Positions 17,337-27,243 are shown, counted from the stretch's first letter. The stretch is DNA of 64,000 nt from Pseudomonas zanjanensis (GCF_014268745.2 NZ_JABWRB020000001.1:620001-684000); one strand, 5' to 3'. Program-made: numbers and translations. The notes: generated by a model from the letters alone, not told the origin.

Positions 17337-18719
17337 ATGGCGATCAAGGTGTTGCTGGTTGAGGATGATCGGGCCCTGCGCGAGGCGCTGGCCGATACGC
17401 TGGTGCTGGCCGGGCACGATTACGCCGCCGTCGGTTCGGCGGAAGAAGCGCTGTTGGCGGTCGGCCGGGAAGCGTTCAGCCTGGTGGTCAGTGACGTCAA
17501 CATGCCGGGCATGGATGGTCATCAGTTGCTTGGCCTGTTGCGCGCCCGTCAGCCGCAACTGCCGGTCTTGCTGATGACGGCTCACGGGGCCGTCGAGCGA
17601 GCGGTGGATGCCATGCGCCAGGGCGCGGCGGATTACCTGGTCAAGCCGTTCGAGCCCAAGGCGCTGCTGGACCTGGTCGCACGTCATGCCTTGGGCAGCC
17701 TGGCGGTGGAGGGCGAAGGCCCGGTGGCCATCGAACCGGCCAGCGCGCAGCTGCTGGAATTGGCCGCGCGGGTGGCTCGCAGCGATTCGACGGTGCTGAT
17801 TTCCGGCGAATCCGGTACGGGCAAGGAAGTACTGGCCCGCTACATCCATCAACAATCCCGGCGTGCCGGGGAACCGTTTATCGCCATCAATTGCGCGGCG
17901 ATTCCTGACAACATGCTCGAGGCGACGCTGTTCGGCCACGAAAAAGGCTCGTTCACTGGCGCCATTGCCGCCCAGGCCGGCAAGTTCGAGCAGGCCGACG
18001 GTGGCACGATCTTGCTCGATGAGATTTCCGAAATGCCCTTGGGCCTGCAAGCCAAGCTGTTGAGGGTATTGCAGGAGCGGGAAGTGGAGCGGGTCGGTGC
18101 CCGCAAGCCCATCAGCCTGGACATCCGCGTGGTGGCGACCACCAACCGCGACTTGGCCGGCGAAGTCGCGGCGGGGCGTTTCCGTGAAGACCTCTATTAC
18201 CGCCTGTCGGTATTTCCGCTGGCCTGGCGTCCGTTGCGCGAGCGCACCGCCGATATCCTGCCGCTGGCCGAGCGCCTGCTGAACAAACACGTCAATAAAA
18301 TGAAGCACGCGGCGGCGCGGCTTTCAGCCGAAGCCCGGGCCTGTCTGGTTGCCTACCCGTGGCCGGGCAATGTCCGAGAGCTGGATAACGCCATTCAGCG
18401 GGCCCTGATCCTGCAGCAAGGCGGTTTGATCCAGCCGGAGGATTTCTGCCTGGCCGGGCCGGTGGCCTGTGCGCCATTGCCAGCCTTGACGCCGGCACCG
18501 GCAGCAACCCCGGATGTCGAGGGCGACTCGGTTGGTGCTTTGGAAGACGACCTGCGACGCCGCGAGTTCCAGATGATCATCGATACCCTGCGCGCCGAAC
18601 GCGGTCGTCGCAAGGAGGCGGCCGAACGCTTGGGCATCAGCCCGCGCACCCTGCGCTACAAGCTGGCGCAAATGCGCGACGCCGGCATGGATGTCGAGGC
18701 TTATCTGTTCGCCAGTTGA
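17337..18719 (+). CDS. fleR: FleR, sigma-54-dependent response regulator
   Basis: 460 residues. A receiver domain (1-~115, phospho-acceptor in VVSDVNMPGMDG) precedes an AAA+ domain with Walker A GESGTGKE and a C-terminal Fis-type HTH (GRRKEAAERLGISPRTLRYKL). The sigma-54 contact loop reads GSFTGA instead of the usual GAFTGA. The ATG at 17337 is used, 5 bases after fleS; the frame is open further upstream inside fleS, but that part has no receiver-domain similarity. Phosphorylated by FleS, it drives fliE-type and hook operons with RpoN. Confidence 0.95.
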   Translation: MAIKVLLVEDDRALREALADTLVLAGHDYAAVGSAEEALLAVGREAFSLVVSDVNMPGMDGHQLLGLLRARQPQLPVLLMTAHGAVERAVDAMRQGAADYLVKPFEPKALLDLVARHALGSLAVEGEGPVAIEPASAQLLELAARVARSDSTVLISGESGTGKEVLARYIHQQSRRAGEPFIAINCAAIPDNMLEATLFGHEKGSFTGAIAAQAGKFEQADGGTILLDEISEMPLGLQAKLLRVLQEREVERVGARKPISLDIRVVATTNRDLAGEVAAGRFREDLYYRLSVFPLAWRPLRERTADILPLAERLLNKHVNKMKHAAARLSAEARACLVAYPWPGNVRELDNAIQRALILQQGGLIQPEDFCLAGPVACAPLPALTPAPAATPDVEGDSVGALEDDLRRREFQMIIDTLRAERGRRKEAAERLGISPRTLRYKLAQMRDAGMDVEAYLFAS

Positions 18720-18741
18720 ATGATGTGCACCGAATATCCCT

Positions 18742-18830
18742 TGTGGGAGCGGGCTTGCTCGCGAAAGCGCTTTATCAGTCACCGTTGCATTGACTGAACC
18801 ACCGCCTTCGTGAGCAAGCCCGCTCCCACA
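18742..18830. repeat. REPIN (paired REP palindromes) after fleR
   Basis: TGTGGGAGCGGGCTTGCTCG at the left is met by its inverted copy at the right (GAGCAAGCCCGCTCCCACA), with about 45 bases between. This is the common P. fluorescens REP sequence in head-to-tail pairing. It lies between fleR and the fliE promoter and may end the fleR transcript. Confidence 0.92.
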
Positions 18831-18857
18831 TGCATTTGTTTTTTGCGGCCATGGAGC

Positions 18858-18873
18858 TGGCACCCTTGTTGCT
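18858..18873 (+). promoter_or_regulatory. Sigma-54 promoter of the fliE operon
   Basis: TGGCACCCTTGTTGCT matches the -24/-12 consensus at all but one position (C for G at position 7). It lies 62 bases before fliE and would drive fliEFGHIJ, probably with FleQ or FleR as activator. Confidence 0.85.
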
Positions 18874-18934
18874 AATACCTACGTACCCGCTGAGTAAGTG
18901 TCAAAAAAACGCGGGCCGCCAGAGAGAGTAGACC

Positions 18935-19261
18935 ATGAGCCAAGGTATTGAATTTAATCGGTTGATGCTGGACATGCGGGCCATGCAAATGGACGCCATG
19001 GCCCAGCCTAAATCGGTCGCGGTCCCCCAGGTGGGTGGCAGCAGCTTTTCCGACATGCTCGGTCAGGCCGTCAATAAAGTGAACGATACCCAGCAGGCTT
19101 CGAACCAGTTGGCCAGTGCTTTCGAGATTGGCAAAAGTGGCGTCGACCTGACGGACGTAATGATCTCCTCGCAGAAAGCCAGTGTCTCGTTTCAGGCGCT
19201 GACCCAGGTTCGCAACAAACTGGTTCAGGCCTACCAAGACATCATGCAGATGCCGGTTTAA
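18935..19261 (+). CDS. fliE: FliE, hook-basal body adaptor
   Basis: 108 residues. FliE joins the MS ring and export gate to the proximal rod (FlgB), and is exported by the flagellar system. The [17 protein letters not shown] and [22 protein letters not shown] segments are family hallmarks. The ribosome site AGAGAGAG precedes the ATG. It is the first gene of the operon, with fliF 15 bases downstream. Confidence 0.95.
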   Translation: MSQGIEFNRLMLDMRAMQMDAMAQPKSVAVPQVGGSSFSDMLGQAVNKVNDTQQASNQLASAFEIGKSGVDLTDVMISSQKASVSFQALTQVRNKLVQAYQDIMQMPV

Positions 19262-19276
19262 GGAAATTATTGAGTC

Positions 19277-21061
19277 ATGGCAGAAGCAGCCGTTGATAAC
19301 GTTCCAGCCAAGGCCACTCCGGTAGACGGCAAACCGCCGTTGTTCGGCCTGTCCTTCCTGGAAAATCTCTCCGAGATGACCATGCTGCGTCAGGTCGGCC
19401 TGTTGGTCGGCCTGGCTGCCAGCGTGGCGATTGGTTTCGCCGTGGTGTTGTGGTCCCAGCAGCCAGACTACCGTCCGTTGTACGGCAGCCTGGAGGGCAT
19501 GGATGCCAAGCAAGTCATGGAGACCCTGGCTTCTGCCGACATTCCTTACACCGTCGAGCCCAACTCTGGCGCCTTGCTGGTCAAGGCCGACGATGTCGCG
19601 CGTGCGCGCCTCAAGCTCGCCGCCGCTGGCGTGACGCCGACCGATGGCAACATCGGTTTCGAGATCCTCGACAAGGACCAGGGCCTGGGCACCAGCCAGT
19701 TCATGGAAGCGACCCGTTATCGTCGCGGCCTGGAAGGTGAGCTGGCGCGGACCATTTCCAGCCTGAACAACGTCAAGGGTGCGCGTGTGCACCTGGCGAT
19801 TCCGAAAAGCTCGGTGTTCGTGCGCGATGAGCGCAAGCCGAGTGCTTCGGTATTGGTCGAACTGTATTCCGGCCGCTCCCTTGAGCCAGGCCAGGTCGTT
19901 GCCATTATCAATCTGGTGGCGACCAGCGTACCCGAGCTGAGCAAGTCGCAGATCACTGTGGTCGACCAGAAGGGCAACCTGCTGTCCGACCAGGCGGAAA
20001 ATTCCGAACTGACCATGGCCGGCAAGCAATACGACTACAGCCGCCGCATGGAAGGCATGTTCACCCAGCGGGTACATAACATTCTGCAACCCATCCTCGG
20101 CAATGGTCGCTACAAGGCCGAAGTCTCCGCGGATGTGGATTTCAGCGCCGTCGAATCGACTTCCGAGCAGTTCAACCCGGATCAACCGGCGTTGCGCAGC
20201 GAGCAGTCGGTGAACGAGCAGCGTACCGCCAGCAATGGCCCGCAGGGCGTGCCCGGTGCCCTGAGCAACCAGCCGCCGTCGCCGGCCAGCGCGCCGCAAA
20301 CCACCGGTGGTGCTACGGCGGCCGCCGGCATGGTGCAGCCAGGCCAGCCGCTGATCGATGCCAATGGCCAGCAAATCATGGATCCGGCCACCGGCCAGCC
20401 GATGCTCGCGCCGTACCCGGCCGATAAGCGCCAGCAATCGACCAAGAACTTCGAGCTCGACCGTTCCATCAGCCACACCAAGCAGCAGCAGGGCCGTTTG
20501 AATCGCCTGTCGGTCGCCGTGGTGGTGGACGACCAGGTCAAGGTCAACCCGGCCAACGGCGAAACCAGCCGTGCGCCGTGGACCGCCGACGAATTGGCGC
20601 GCTTCACTCGCCTGGTGCAGGACGCGGTCGGTTTCGACGCCAGCCGTGGCGACAGCGTCAGTGTAATCAACGTGCCGTTCTCCCTGGAGCGCGGTGAAGA
20701 AATCGCCGACATTCCGTTTTATTCGCAACCCTGGTTCTGGGATGTGGTCAAGCAAGTATTGGGTGTGTTGTTCATCCTGATACTGGTCTTCGGTGTGTTG
20801 CGTCCGGTGCTGAACAACATCACCGGTGGCGGCAAGAACAAGCAGTTGGCAGGCTTGGGCGATGTCGAGCTGGGAGGCATGGGCGGCCTGGATGGCGAAT
20901 TGGCCAACGATCGCGTCAGCCTCGGCGGGCCGCAGAGCATCCTGCTGCCAAGCCCGAGCGAAGGCTACGACGCTCAGTTGAACGCCATCAAGAGTCTGGT
21001 GGCAGAAGACCCGGGTCGTGTGGCCCAGGTCGTGAAAGAGTGGATTAACGCAGATGAGTGA
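19277..21061 (+). CDS. fliF: FliF, MS-ring protein
   Basis: 594 residues, in range for Pseudomonas. Two membrane segments bound a large periplasmic part: one near residues 35-60 (VGLLVGLAASVAIGFAVVLW) and one near 490-510 (VLGVLFILILVFGVL). The periplasmic ring-building motifs follow the first. A Pro/Gln/Ala-rich linker lies at about 315-380. The extreme C-terminus (LVAEDPGRVAQVVKEWI) is the FliG-binding helix. It assembles the ring on which switch and export gate are built. The end overlaps fliG by 8 bases. Confidence 0.97.
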   Translation: MAEAAVDNVPAKATPVDGKPPLFGLSFLENLSEMTMLRQVGLLVGLAASVAIGFAVVLWSQQPDYRPLYGSLEGMDAKQVMETLASADIPYTVEPNSGALLVKADDVARARLKLAAAGVTPTDGNIGFEILDKDQGLGTSQFMEATRYRRGLEGELARTISSLNNVKGARVHLAIPKSSVFVRDERKPSASVLVELYSGRSLEPGQVVAIINLVATSVPELSKSQITVVDQKGNLLSDQAENSELTMAGKQYDYSRRMEGMFTQRVHNILQPILGNGRYKAEVSADVDFSAVESTSEQFNPDQPALRSEQSVNEQRTASNGPQGVPGALSNQPPSPASAPQTTGGATAAAGMVQPGQPLIDANGQQIMDPATGQPMLAPYPADKRQQSTKNFELDRSISHTKQQQGRLNRLSVAVVVDDQVKVNPANGETSRAPWTADELARFTRLVQDAVGFDASRGDSVSVINVPFSLERGEEIADIPFYSQPWFWDVVKQVLGVLFILILVFGVLRPVLNNITGGGKNKQLAGLGDVELGGMGGLDGELANDRVSLGGPQSILLPSPSEGYDAQLNAIKSLVAEDPGRVAQVVKEWINADE

Positions 21062-22073
21062 TAATCGAGCCGCTGTTGCCAAATTGTCCCGGGTCGACAA
21101 AGCCGCGATCCTGCTGCTGTCCCTGGGTTCGACCGACGCCGCCCAAGTGCTGCGTCACATGGGCCCCAAAGAGGTCCAGCGCGTGGGCGTGGCCATGGCG
21201 CAAATGGGCAACGTGCACCGTGAGCAGGTCGAGCAGGTGATGAGCGAATTCGTCGACATCGTCGGCGATCAAACCAGCTTGGGCGTCGGTTCCGACGACT
21301 ACGTGCGCAAGATGCTCACCCAGGCACTGGGCGAGGACAAGGCCAACGGCCTCATCGACCGGATCCTGTTGGGTGGCAACACCAGCGGCCTGGACAGCCT
21401 CAAGTGGATGGAGCCGCGGGCGGTTGCCGACGTGATCCGTTACGAGCACCCGCAGATCCAGGCGATCGTGGTGGCTTACCTCGACCCGGACCAGGCTGGT
21501 GAAGTGCTCGGCAACTTCGATCACAAGGTGCGCCTGGACATCATCCTGCGGGTGTCGTCGCTCAACACCGTGCAGCCGGCGGCCCTGAAAGAATTGAACC
21601 AGATTCTCGAGAAGCAGTTCTCGGGCAACTCCAATGCCTCGCGCACCACCTTGGGTGGCATCAAGCGCGCGGCGGACATCATGAACTTCCTCGACAGTTC
21701 GATCGAAGGTCAGTTGATGGACTCGATCCGCGAAGTCGACGAAGACCTGTCCGGTCAGATCGAAGACCTCATGTTCGTGTTCAACAACCTGTCCGATGTC
21801 GACGACCGTGGCATCCAGGCGCTGTTGCGCGAAGTGTCGTCCGACGTGCTGGTGCTGGCCCTCAAGGGTTCGGACGAAGGCGTCAAGGAAAAGATCTTCA
21901 AGAACATGTCCAAACGGGCGGCCGAACTGTTGCGCGACGACCTCGAGGCCAAGGGCCCGGTGCGCGTCAGCGACGTGGAAACCGCACAGAAGGAAATCCT
22001 CACCATCGCCCGCCGCATGGCCGAAGCCGGGGAGATTGTTCTCGGTGGCAAGGGCGGCGAAGAGATGATCTAA
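21054..22073 (+). CDS. fliG: FliG, motor switch protein
   Basis: 339 residues with N-terminal, middle and C-terminal FliG domains. The middle domain carries EHPQ (residues 137-140 area, YEHPQIQ), which contacts FliM, and the C-terminal domain carries the charged torque helix (VLALKGSDEGVKEKIFKNMSKRA region) that meets the stator. It links FliF to the C ring and converts stator movement to torque. Its start is within fliF (8-base overlap), so translation is coupled. Confidence 0.97.
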   Translation: MSDNRAAVAKLSRVDKAAILLLSLGSTDAAQVLRHMGPKEVQRVGVAMAQMGNVHREQVEQVMSEFVDIVGDQTSLGVGSDDYVRKMLTQALGEDKANGLIDRILLGGNTSGLDSLKWMEPRAVADVIRYEHPQIQAIVVAYLDPDQAGEVLGNFDHKVRLDIILRVSSLNTVQPAALKELNQILEKQFSGNSNASRTTLGGIKRAADIMNFLDSSIEGQLMDSIREVDEDLSGQIEDLMFVFNNLSDVDDRGIQALLREVSSDVLVLALKGSDEGVKEKIFKNMSKRAAELLRDDLEAKGPVRVSDVETAQKEILTIARRMAEAGEIVLGGKGGEEMI

Positions 22074-22080
22074 GGTCGTT

Positions 22081-22920
22081 ATGTCTGCCAAGAGTGATGA
22101 AGCACCCAGCGACCTGATCCGCGGCCGAGACGTCAGTAATTTCGACGTCTGGTCGCTGCCCAGCTTCGACCCCCACGTGCCCGAGCCTGAGCCGGAGCCC
22201 GTGGAGGAACTGCCGGAGATGGAAGAGGTGCCGCTGGAAGAAGTCCAGCCGCTGACCCTCGAGGAAGTCGAGAGCATTCGCCAGGAAGCCTATAACGAAG
22301 GCTTCGCCGTGGGCGAAAAGGAGGGCTTCCACAGCACCACGCTCAAGGTCCGCCAGGAAGCCGATGTGGCGTTGACGGCCAAGCTTCGTGCGTTGGAATC
22401 GCTGATGCTCAACCTGTTCGACCCCATTGCCGAGCAGGACACCCAGATCGAGAAATCCCTGGTGGGTTTGGTGCAACACATCGCCAAACAAGTGATCCAG
22501 CGCGAGCTGGCCATCGATTCGACCCAGATCGAAGAGGTGATGCGTGAAGCGCTCAAGCTGTTGCCGTTGGGCGTGGGCAACGTGCGGCTGTACATCAATC
22601 CCCAGGATTTCGAACTGGTCAAGGCCCTGCGCGAGCGCCATGAGGAAACCTGGCGCATCGTCGAGGATGCGACGCTGCTGCCGGGCGGTTGTCGGGTGGA
22701 AACCGAACACAGCCGCATCGACGCCACGGTTGAAACACGCATCAGCCAGATCATGGCCAAATTGTTCGACCAGCTACACGAACAGGCCCTGCACCCGGCC
22801 GCCGCCGACCTGAGCCTGGAGTTGCCGGACGAACTCCAGGGTGACGTGGCGACGGTCGAAGAGGGGGTGGACTTGCCTGAATTGGACGCTTCTGTACTGG
22901 ACAGCCGCGATGCGCCTTGA
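22081..22920 (+). CDS. fliH: FliH, export ATPase regulator
   Basis: 279 residues. An acidic, Pro/Glu-rich N-terminal half (residues 30-70) leads to a GXXXG-like helical stretch ([13 protein letters not shown]) and the V-ATPase E-like C-terminal domain. FliH dimerises, binds FliI and docks it on the C ring and export gate. The ATG is 7 bases after fliG with an AAGGT site. The last 11 bases overlap the fliI start. Confidence 0.93.
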   Translation: MSAKSDEAPSDLIRGRDVSNFDVWSLPSFDPHVPEPEPEPVEELPEMEEVPLEEVQPLTLEEVESIRQEAYNEGFAVGEKEGFHSTTLKVRQEADVALTAKLRALESLMLNLFDPIAEQDTQIEKSLVGLVQHIAKQVIQRELAIDSTQIEEVMREALKLLPLGVGNVRLYINPQDFELVKALRERHEETWRIVEDATLLPGGCRVETEHSRIDATVETRISQIMAKLFDQLHEQALHPAAADLSLELPDELQGDVATVEEGVDLPELDASVLDSRDAP

Positions 22921-24268
22921 GCGAACCAGCTTCGGCAAGCGCCTGGGCAGCTACGCCGAGGCCAGTGAGCTGGCCGGCCAGCCGATCCTGGAAGGTCGCT
23001 TGCTGCGCATGGTTGGCCTGACCCTCGAAGCCGAGGGCCTGCGTGCCGCCATGGGCAGCCGCTGCATGGTGATCAACGACGACAGCTACCACCCGGTGCA
23101 GGTCGAAGCCGAAGTCATGGGTTTTTCCGGCAGCAAGGTCTTCTTGATGCCGGTGGGCAGTGTCGCCGGCATCGCCCCCGGCGCGCGCGTGGTGCCCCTG
23201 GCCGACAACGGTCGCCTGCCCATGGGCATGAGCATGCTCGGGCGCGTTCTGGACGGGGCCGGACGGGCCTTGGACGGCAAGGGCGGCATGAAAGCCGAAG
23301 ACTGGGTGCCGATGGACGGCCCGACGATCAACCCTCTCAAGCGTGACCCCATCAGCGTGCCGCTGGACGTGGGCATCCGTTGCATCAACGGTTTGTTGAC
23401 GGTCGGTCGCGGCCAGCGCCTGGGCCTGTTTGCCGGTACCGGCGTAGGTAAGAGTGTGCTGCTGGGCATGATGACCCGCTTCACCGAAGCCGACATTATC
23501 GTGGTGGGGCTGATTGGCGAGCGGGGCCGTGAGGTCAAGGAATTCATCGAGCACATCCTCGGCGAGGAAGGGCTCAAGCGTTCGGTCGTGGTGGCTTCGC
23601 CAGCGGACGATGCACCGCTGATGCGTATGCGGGCGGCGATGTATTGCACCCGTATCGCCGAGTATTTCCGCGACAAGGGCAAGAACGTCCTGTTGCTGAT
23701 GGATTCGCTCACTCGTTTCGCCCAGGCCCAGCGGGAAATCGCCCTGGCCATCGGCGAGCCGCCGGCCACCAAGGGTTATCCGCCTTCGGTGTTCGCCAAG
23801 CTGCCGAAACTGGTCGAGCGCGCCGGCAATGCGGAAAAGGGCGGCGGTTCCATCACCGCGTTCTATACCGTGCTGTCCGAAGGTGACGACCAGCAAGACC
23901 CCATCGCCGACTCGGCCCGAGGCGTACTCGACGGCCACATCGTGCTGTCCAGGCGCCTGGCCGAAGAAGGGCATTACCCGGCCATCGACATCGAGGCGTC
24001 CATCAGCCGGGTCATGCCGTCGGTGATCAGTGCCGAGCATATGAGGCGTGCCCAGCAGTTCAAGCAATATTGGTCGCGCTACCAGCAAAGCCGTGACCTG
24101 ATCAGCGTCGGCGCCTATGTACCTGGTGGCGACCGCGAAACCGACACCGCCATCAGCCTTTACCCGGCGATGGCCGTTTATCTGCGCCAGAGCCTGAACG
24201 ACAATATCGGCATGGGTGCCAGCGAAGCGCACCTGCAGACCATTTTCGCTCCGGTCGCTGGCGGATAA
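22910..24268 (+). CDS. fliI: FliI, flagellar export ATPase
   Basis: 452 residues, F1-beta-like. Walker A AGTGVGKS is at residues 175-182, Walker B is [14 protein letters not shown], and the C-terminal domain is intact. It energises unloading and entry of substrates with FliH and FliJ. The ATG at 22910 lies inside the end of fliH; the longer frame upstream of it overlaps fliH by 80 bases and has no family similarity. fliJ starts 6 bases after the stop. Confidence 0.96.
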   Translation: MRLERTSFGKRLGSYAEASELAGQPILEGRLLRMVGLTLEAEGLRAAMGSRCMVINDDSYHPVQVEAEVMGFSGSKVFLMPVGSVAGIAPGARVVPLADNGRLPMGMSMLGRVLDGAGRALDGKGGMKAEDWVPMDGPTINPLKRDPISVPLDVGIRCINGLLTVGRGQRLGLFAGTGVGKSVLLGMMTRFTEADIIVVGLIGERGREVKEFIEHILGEEGLKRSVVVASPADDAPLMRMRAAMYCTRIAEYFRDKGKNVLLLMDSLTRFAQAQREIALAIGEPPATKGYPPSVFAKLPKLVERAGNAEKGGGSITAFYTVLSEGDDQQDPIADSARGVLDGHIVLSRRLAEEGHYPAIDIEASISRVMPSVISAEHMRRAQQFKQYWSRYQQSRDLISVGAYVPGGDRETDTAISLYPAMAVYLRQSLNDNIGMGASEAHLQTIFAPVAGG

Positions 24269-24274
24269 CCGACC

Positions 24275-24724
24275 ATGGCCACGAGTCGTGCGGCACGCCT
24301 GGCACCCGTGGTGGACATGGCGGAAAAGGCCGAGAAGACCGCCGTCCAGCGCCTGGCGTATTTCCAGGGGCAAGTGGCCGTTGCCGAGAGCAAGCTGGCA
24401 GACCTCGAGAACTTTCGACTCGAATATCAAGAACAGTGGATCGCCCGTGGCGCCCACGGGGTGTCGGGGCAGTGGTTGTTGGGTTACCAAGGATTTCTTG
24501 CGCAACTGGGCACGGCCATCGATCAGCAGCGCCAGAGCCTGGTCTGGCACCAGAACAACCTGGAGAAGGCCCGCCAGAGCTGGCAAGAAGCATTCGCCCG
24601 AGTCGAAGGGCTGCGCAAACTGGTGCAGCGCTATATCGATGAGGCGCGGCAACTGGAAGACAAACGCGAACAGAAATTGCTCGATGAATTGTCCCAGCGC
24701 CTGCCGCGGCAGAATCCCTACTGA
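24275..24724 (+). CDS. fliJ: FliJ, export chaperone/stalk protein
   Basis: 149 residues forming two long coiled helices with many Gln, Glu, Arg and Lys (for example RLAYFQGQVAVAESKLADLE). This is the antiparallel coiled coil that sits in the FliI hexamer and touches FlhA. Length and order after fliI are typical. It is the last gene of the fliE operon before the hsb genes; no terminator was seen in the 102-base gap. Confidence 0.93.
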   Translation: MATSRAARLAPVVDMAEKAEKTAVQRLAYFQGQVAVAESKLADLENFRLEYQEQWIARGAHGVSGQWLLGYQGFLAQLGTAIDQQRQSLVWHQNNLEKARQSWQEAFARVEGLRKLVQRYIDEARQLEDKREQKLLDELSQRLPRQNPY

Positions 24725-24826
24725 TGGGAAACGAGGATTTTGTCGGATGAACGAGGCAAAACCTTGCTCAGACCTTTACCAGATGCTACACCTTGTACAC
24801 GTATGTCCATGACAAGGAAGCCGATC

Positions 24827-25132
24827 ATGTCAGTCGTTACCGAAGTATCCCCCGATGGGCATAAGCTGACGATCTCGATCAAGGGTCGATTCGATTTCGG
24901 GCGGCATCAGGAGTTTCGTGAGTCCTATGAGCGGCTCCACAAGAAACCTGACTCCATCGTGGTGGATTTGAAAGAAGCCACCTACCTCGACAGTTCCGCC
25001 TTGGGCATGCTCCTGCTGTTGCGCGATCATGCCGGTGGCGACCAGTCGGATATCCGCGTCGTCAACAGCAGCAGCGACGTCAAGAAAATCCTCGCGATCT
25101 CCAATTTCGACAAGCTGTTCGACATCAGTTGA
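24827..25132 (+). CDS. hsbA: HsbA, STAS anti-sigma factor antagonist
   Basis: 101 residues, a single STAS domain; the phosphorylatable serine is S56 in ATYLDSSALG. In P. aeruginosa HsbA is switched by HsbR and, by phosphorylation state, binds either the anti-sigma factor FlgM (freeing FliA) or the diguanylate cyclase HsbD. The ATG at 24827 is used because the STAS fold starts there; the frame opens further upstream at 24740 without similarity. It overlaps or abuts hsbR and lies between fliJ and fliK. Confidence 0.9.
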   Translation: MSVVTEVSPDGHKLTISIKGRFDFGRHQEFRESYERLHKKPDSIVVDLKEATYLDSSALGMLLLLRDHAGGDQSDIRVVNSSSDVKKILAISNFDKLFDIS

Positions 25133-25137
25133 TCGCC

Positions 25138-26844
25138 ATGCAATCGTCGTCGGAGCCACTGACGGTCCTGATTGCCGAAGACAGCGCCGCTGATCGACTG
25201 CTGCTGTCGACCATTGTCCGCCGCCAGGGCCATCATGTGCTCACGGCGGCCGATGGCGCCGAAGCGGTCGACGTCTATCTGGAGCAGCGTCCGCACCTGG
25301 TGCTGATGGACGCGATGATGCCGGTGATGGACGGCTTCGAAGCGGCGCAGAAAATCAAACAGTTGGCCGGGGACCAGTTGGTCCCGATCATTTTCCTCAC
25401 CTCGCTGACTGAGAGCGAAGCCCTGGCCCGTTGCCTGGAAGCAGGTGGCGACGATTTCCTGGCCAAACCCTACAACCAAGTGATCCTGACGGCCAAGATC
25501 AAGGCCATGGACCGCTTGCGCCGGTTGCAGGCCACGGTGGTGGAACAGCGCGACCAGATCGCCCGGCACCATGATTATCTGCTCAACGAACAACGGGTCG
25601 CCAAGGCCGTGTTCGACAAGATCGCCCACTCCGGTTGCCTGAGCGCGCCGAATATCCGCTATTTGCAATCCCCCTACGCCTTGTTCAACGGCGACCTGTT
25701 GCTGGCCGCGTTCAACCCGGCCGGCGACATGCACATCCTGTTGGGGGATTTCACCGGGCACGGCTTGCCGGCGGCGGTCGGCGCGATGCCCCTGGCGGAA
25801 GTGTTCTACGGGATGACGGCCAAGGGCTATGGGCTGGCGCAAATCCTGCGGGAGATGAATGCCAAGCTCAAACGCATTCTGCCAGTGGATATGTTCTGCT
25901 GTGCGACGCTGTTATGCCTGAGCTTCCAGCGTTGCACGGTGGAGATCTGGAACGGCGGCATGCCCGATGGTTACCTGCATGACAGCCTCAGTGGCGTGCG
26001 CACGCCCTTACCGGCGCGACACCTGCCATTGGGCGTGCTCACCCCGCAGCTGTTCGATGACCGCACCGAAGTGCATCCGATGTCGCTGGGGGACCGGGTG
26101 TTCCTGCTGTCCGATGGCGTCATCGAGACCAGTGACCGCGACGACCAGCCGTTTGGCGTGGAGCGGTTGCAGCAGGTGTTTTCGGCCAACCGTGAGCCCG
26201 ACCGTCTTTTCGAGGATATCCAGCAGGCGCTGCTGGATTTTCGTGGTGAGGCCCGTGACGACTTCAGCATGGTCGAGGTGCGGCTGGTCGCTCCGACGCA
26301 ACTCAATCCGCCACCACCGGTCTATTCCGATAGCGGCCAGTCCAGCCCGCTGGATTGGTCGGTGAGCTTCGAGTTCCGTGCGCAGACCCTCAAGCGCTTC
26401 AACCCGATGCCCTACCTGTTGCAGTTGCTGCTGGAGGTGCATGGGCTCAGGGCGCAGAGTGGCGCCCTTTACAGCGTCATGTCGGAGCTCTACTCCAATG
26501 CCCTGGATCACGGGGTGCTGGGCCTCGATTCGAGTCTCAAGCGTGATGCGGCGGGTTTCGCCCGCTACTACAGGGAGCGCAATACGCGCCTGGATGAGTT
26601 GAGCGACGGTTACGTGCGGGTGCACTTGCACGTTTCGCCAAACGGCGAGGGCGGACGCCTGGCCATCGAAGTCGAGGACAGTGGCGAAGGGTTCGATGTC
26701 GCCCGGGTGCTGGCACGGCCCGTGGACAGTGATCGATTGTCGGGGCGCGGCGTGAGCCTGGTTCGCCAACTGAGCCATCAGGCCAGTTGGTCAGACGATG
26801 GTCGTAGTGCGCGCGTGGAGTTTTTCTGGGAGGCTCTGGCATAA
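25138..26844 (+). CDS. hsbR: HsbR, response regulator with PP2C phosphatase and HATPase kinase domains
   Basis: 568 residues: a receiver domain (1-~125, phospho-acceptor D58 in VLMDAMMPVMDG), a SpoIIE-type PP2C phosphatase (~170-385, LLGDFTGHGLPAAVGAMPLAEV), and an RsbW-like HATPase domain (~430-565, MSELYSNALDHGV and EDSGEGFD). It dephosphorylates or phosphorylates HsbA depending on its own phosphorylation by HptB. A TTG at 25129 could start translation 3 codons earlier, overlapping hsbA; the ATG at 25138 is chosen. hptB follows after 31 bases. Confidence 0.92.
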   Translation: MQSSSEPLTVLIAEDSAADRLLLSTIVRRQGHHVLTAADGAEAVDVYLEQRPHLVLMDAMMPVMDGFEAAQKIKQLAGDQLVPIIFLTSLTESEALARCLEAGGDDFLAKPYNQVILTAKIKAMDRLRRLQATVVEQRDQIARHHDYLLNEQRVAKAVFDKIAHSGCLSAPNIRYLQSPYALFNGDLLLAAFNPAGDMHILLGDFTGHGLPAAVGAMPLAEVFYGMTAKGYGLAQILREMNAKLKRILPVDMFCCATLLCLSFQRCTVEIWNGGMPDGYLHDSLSGVRTPLPARHLPLGVLTPQLFDDRTEVHPMSLGDRVFLLSDGVIETSDRDDQPFGVERLQQVFSANREPDRLFEDIQQALLDFRGEARDDFSMVEVRLVAPTQLNPPPPVYSDSGQSSPLDWSVSFEFRAQTLKRFNPMPYLLQLLLEVHGLRAQSGALYSVMSELYSNALDHGVLGLDSSLKRDAAGFARYYRERNTRLDELSDGYVRVHLHVSPNGEGGRLAIEVEDSGEGFDVARVLARPVDSDRLSGRGVSLVRQLSHQASWSDDGRSARVEFFWEALA

Positions 26845-26875
26845 TTGGGGCCATTCTTGATCAGGGAGCGAACAA

Positions 26876-27220
26876 GTGAACGAGATTCATCTGGACCGCG
26901 ACGTGCTTAGCACGTTGAAGGAAGTCATGGAGGAGGGGTATCCGGAGTTGCTGGATACGTTTCTCAACGACTCCGAGGCTCGCCTGCGCGTGCTGCACGA
27001 GGCACAGGACGCTGAAAAACTGAGCGCCACCGCCCACAGCTTCAAGGGCAGCAGCAGCAACATGGGCGCCATTCGCCTGGCCGAGCTGTGCGGCGAGCTG
27101 GAACAGCGTGCCAAGCAGCCGTCCTTGGGCGGCATCGAAAACCTGGTCAACGAAATCGACAGCGAATTCGCCCATGTCCGCAAGCTGTGCCGGGAAGAGC
27201 GTGAAGGTTTCCGCTGCTGA
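26876..27220 (+). CDS. hptB: HptB, histidine phosphotransfer protein
   Basis: 114-residue four-helix Hpt domain; the phospho-histidine is H54 in TAHSFKGSSSNMGA. In P. aeruginosa HptB carries phosphate from hybrid kinases (PA1611, ErcS', SagS) to HsbR, steering between motility and biofilm. The start is GTG at 26876 with AGGGAG 8 bases upstream. It completes the hsbA-hsbR-hptB module. Confidence 0.93.
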   Translation: MNEIHLDRDVLSTLKEVMEEGYPELLDTFLNDSEARLRVLHEAQDAEKLSATAHSFKGSSSNMGAIRLAELCGELEQRAKQPSLGGIENLVNEIDSEFAHVRKLCREEREGFRC

Positions 27221-27243
27221 GATTTGACGCTCGGGTAAAACGT

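Noticed and set aside
18872..21100. Very long open frame on the minus strand opposite fliE-fliF
   Set aside because: It is the mirror of GC-rich coding DNA; the translation is His/Gln/Arg-rich with no fold, and the plus strand encodes clear flagellar proteins.
26837..26852. TGGCATAATTGGGGCC before hptB as a sigma-54 promoter
   Set aside because: The -12 half lacks TTG; it overlaps the end of hsbR.
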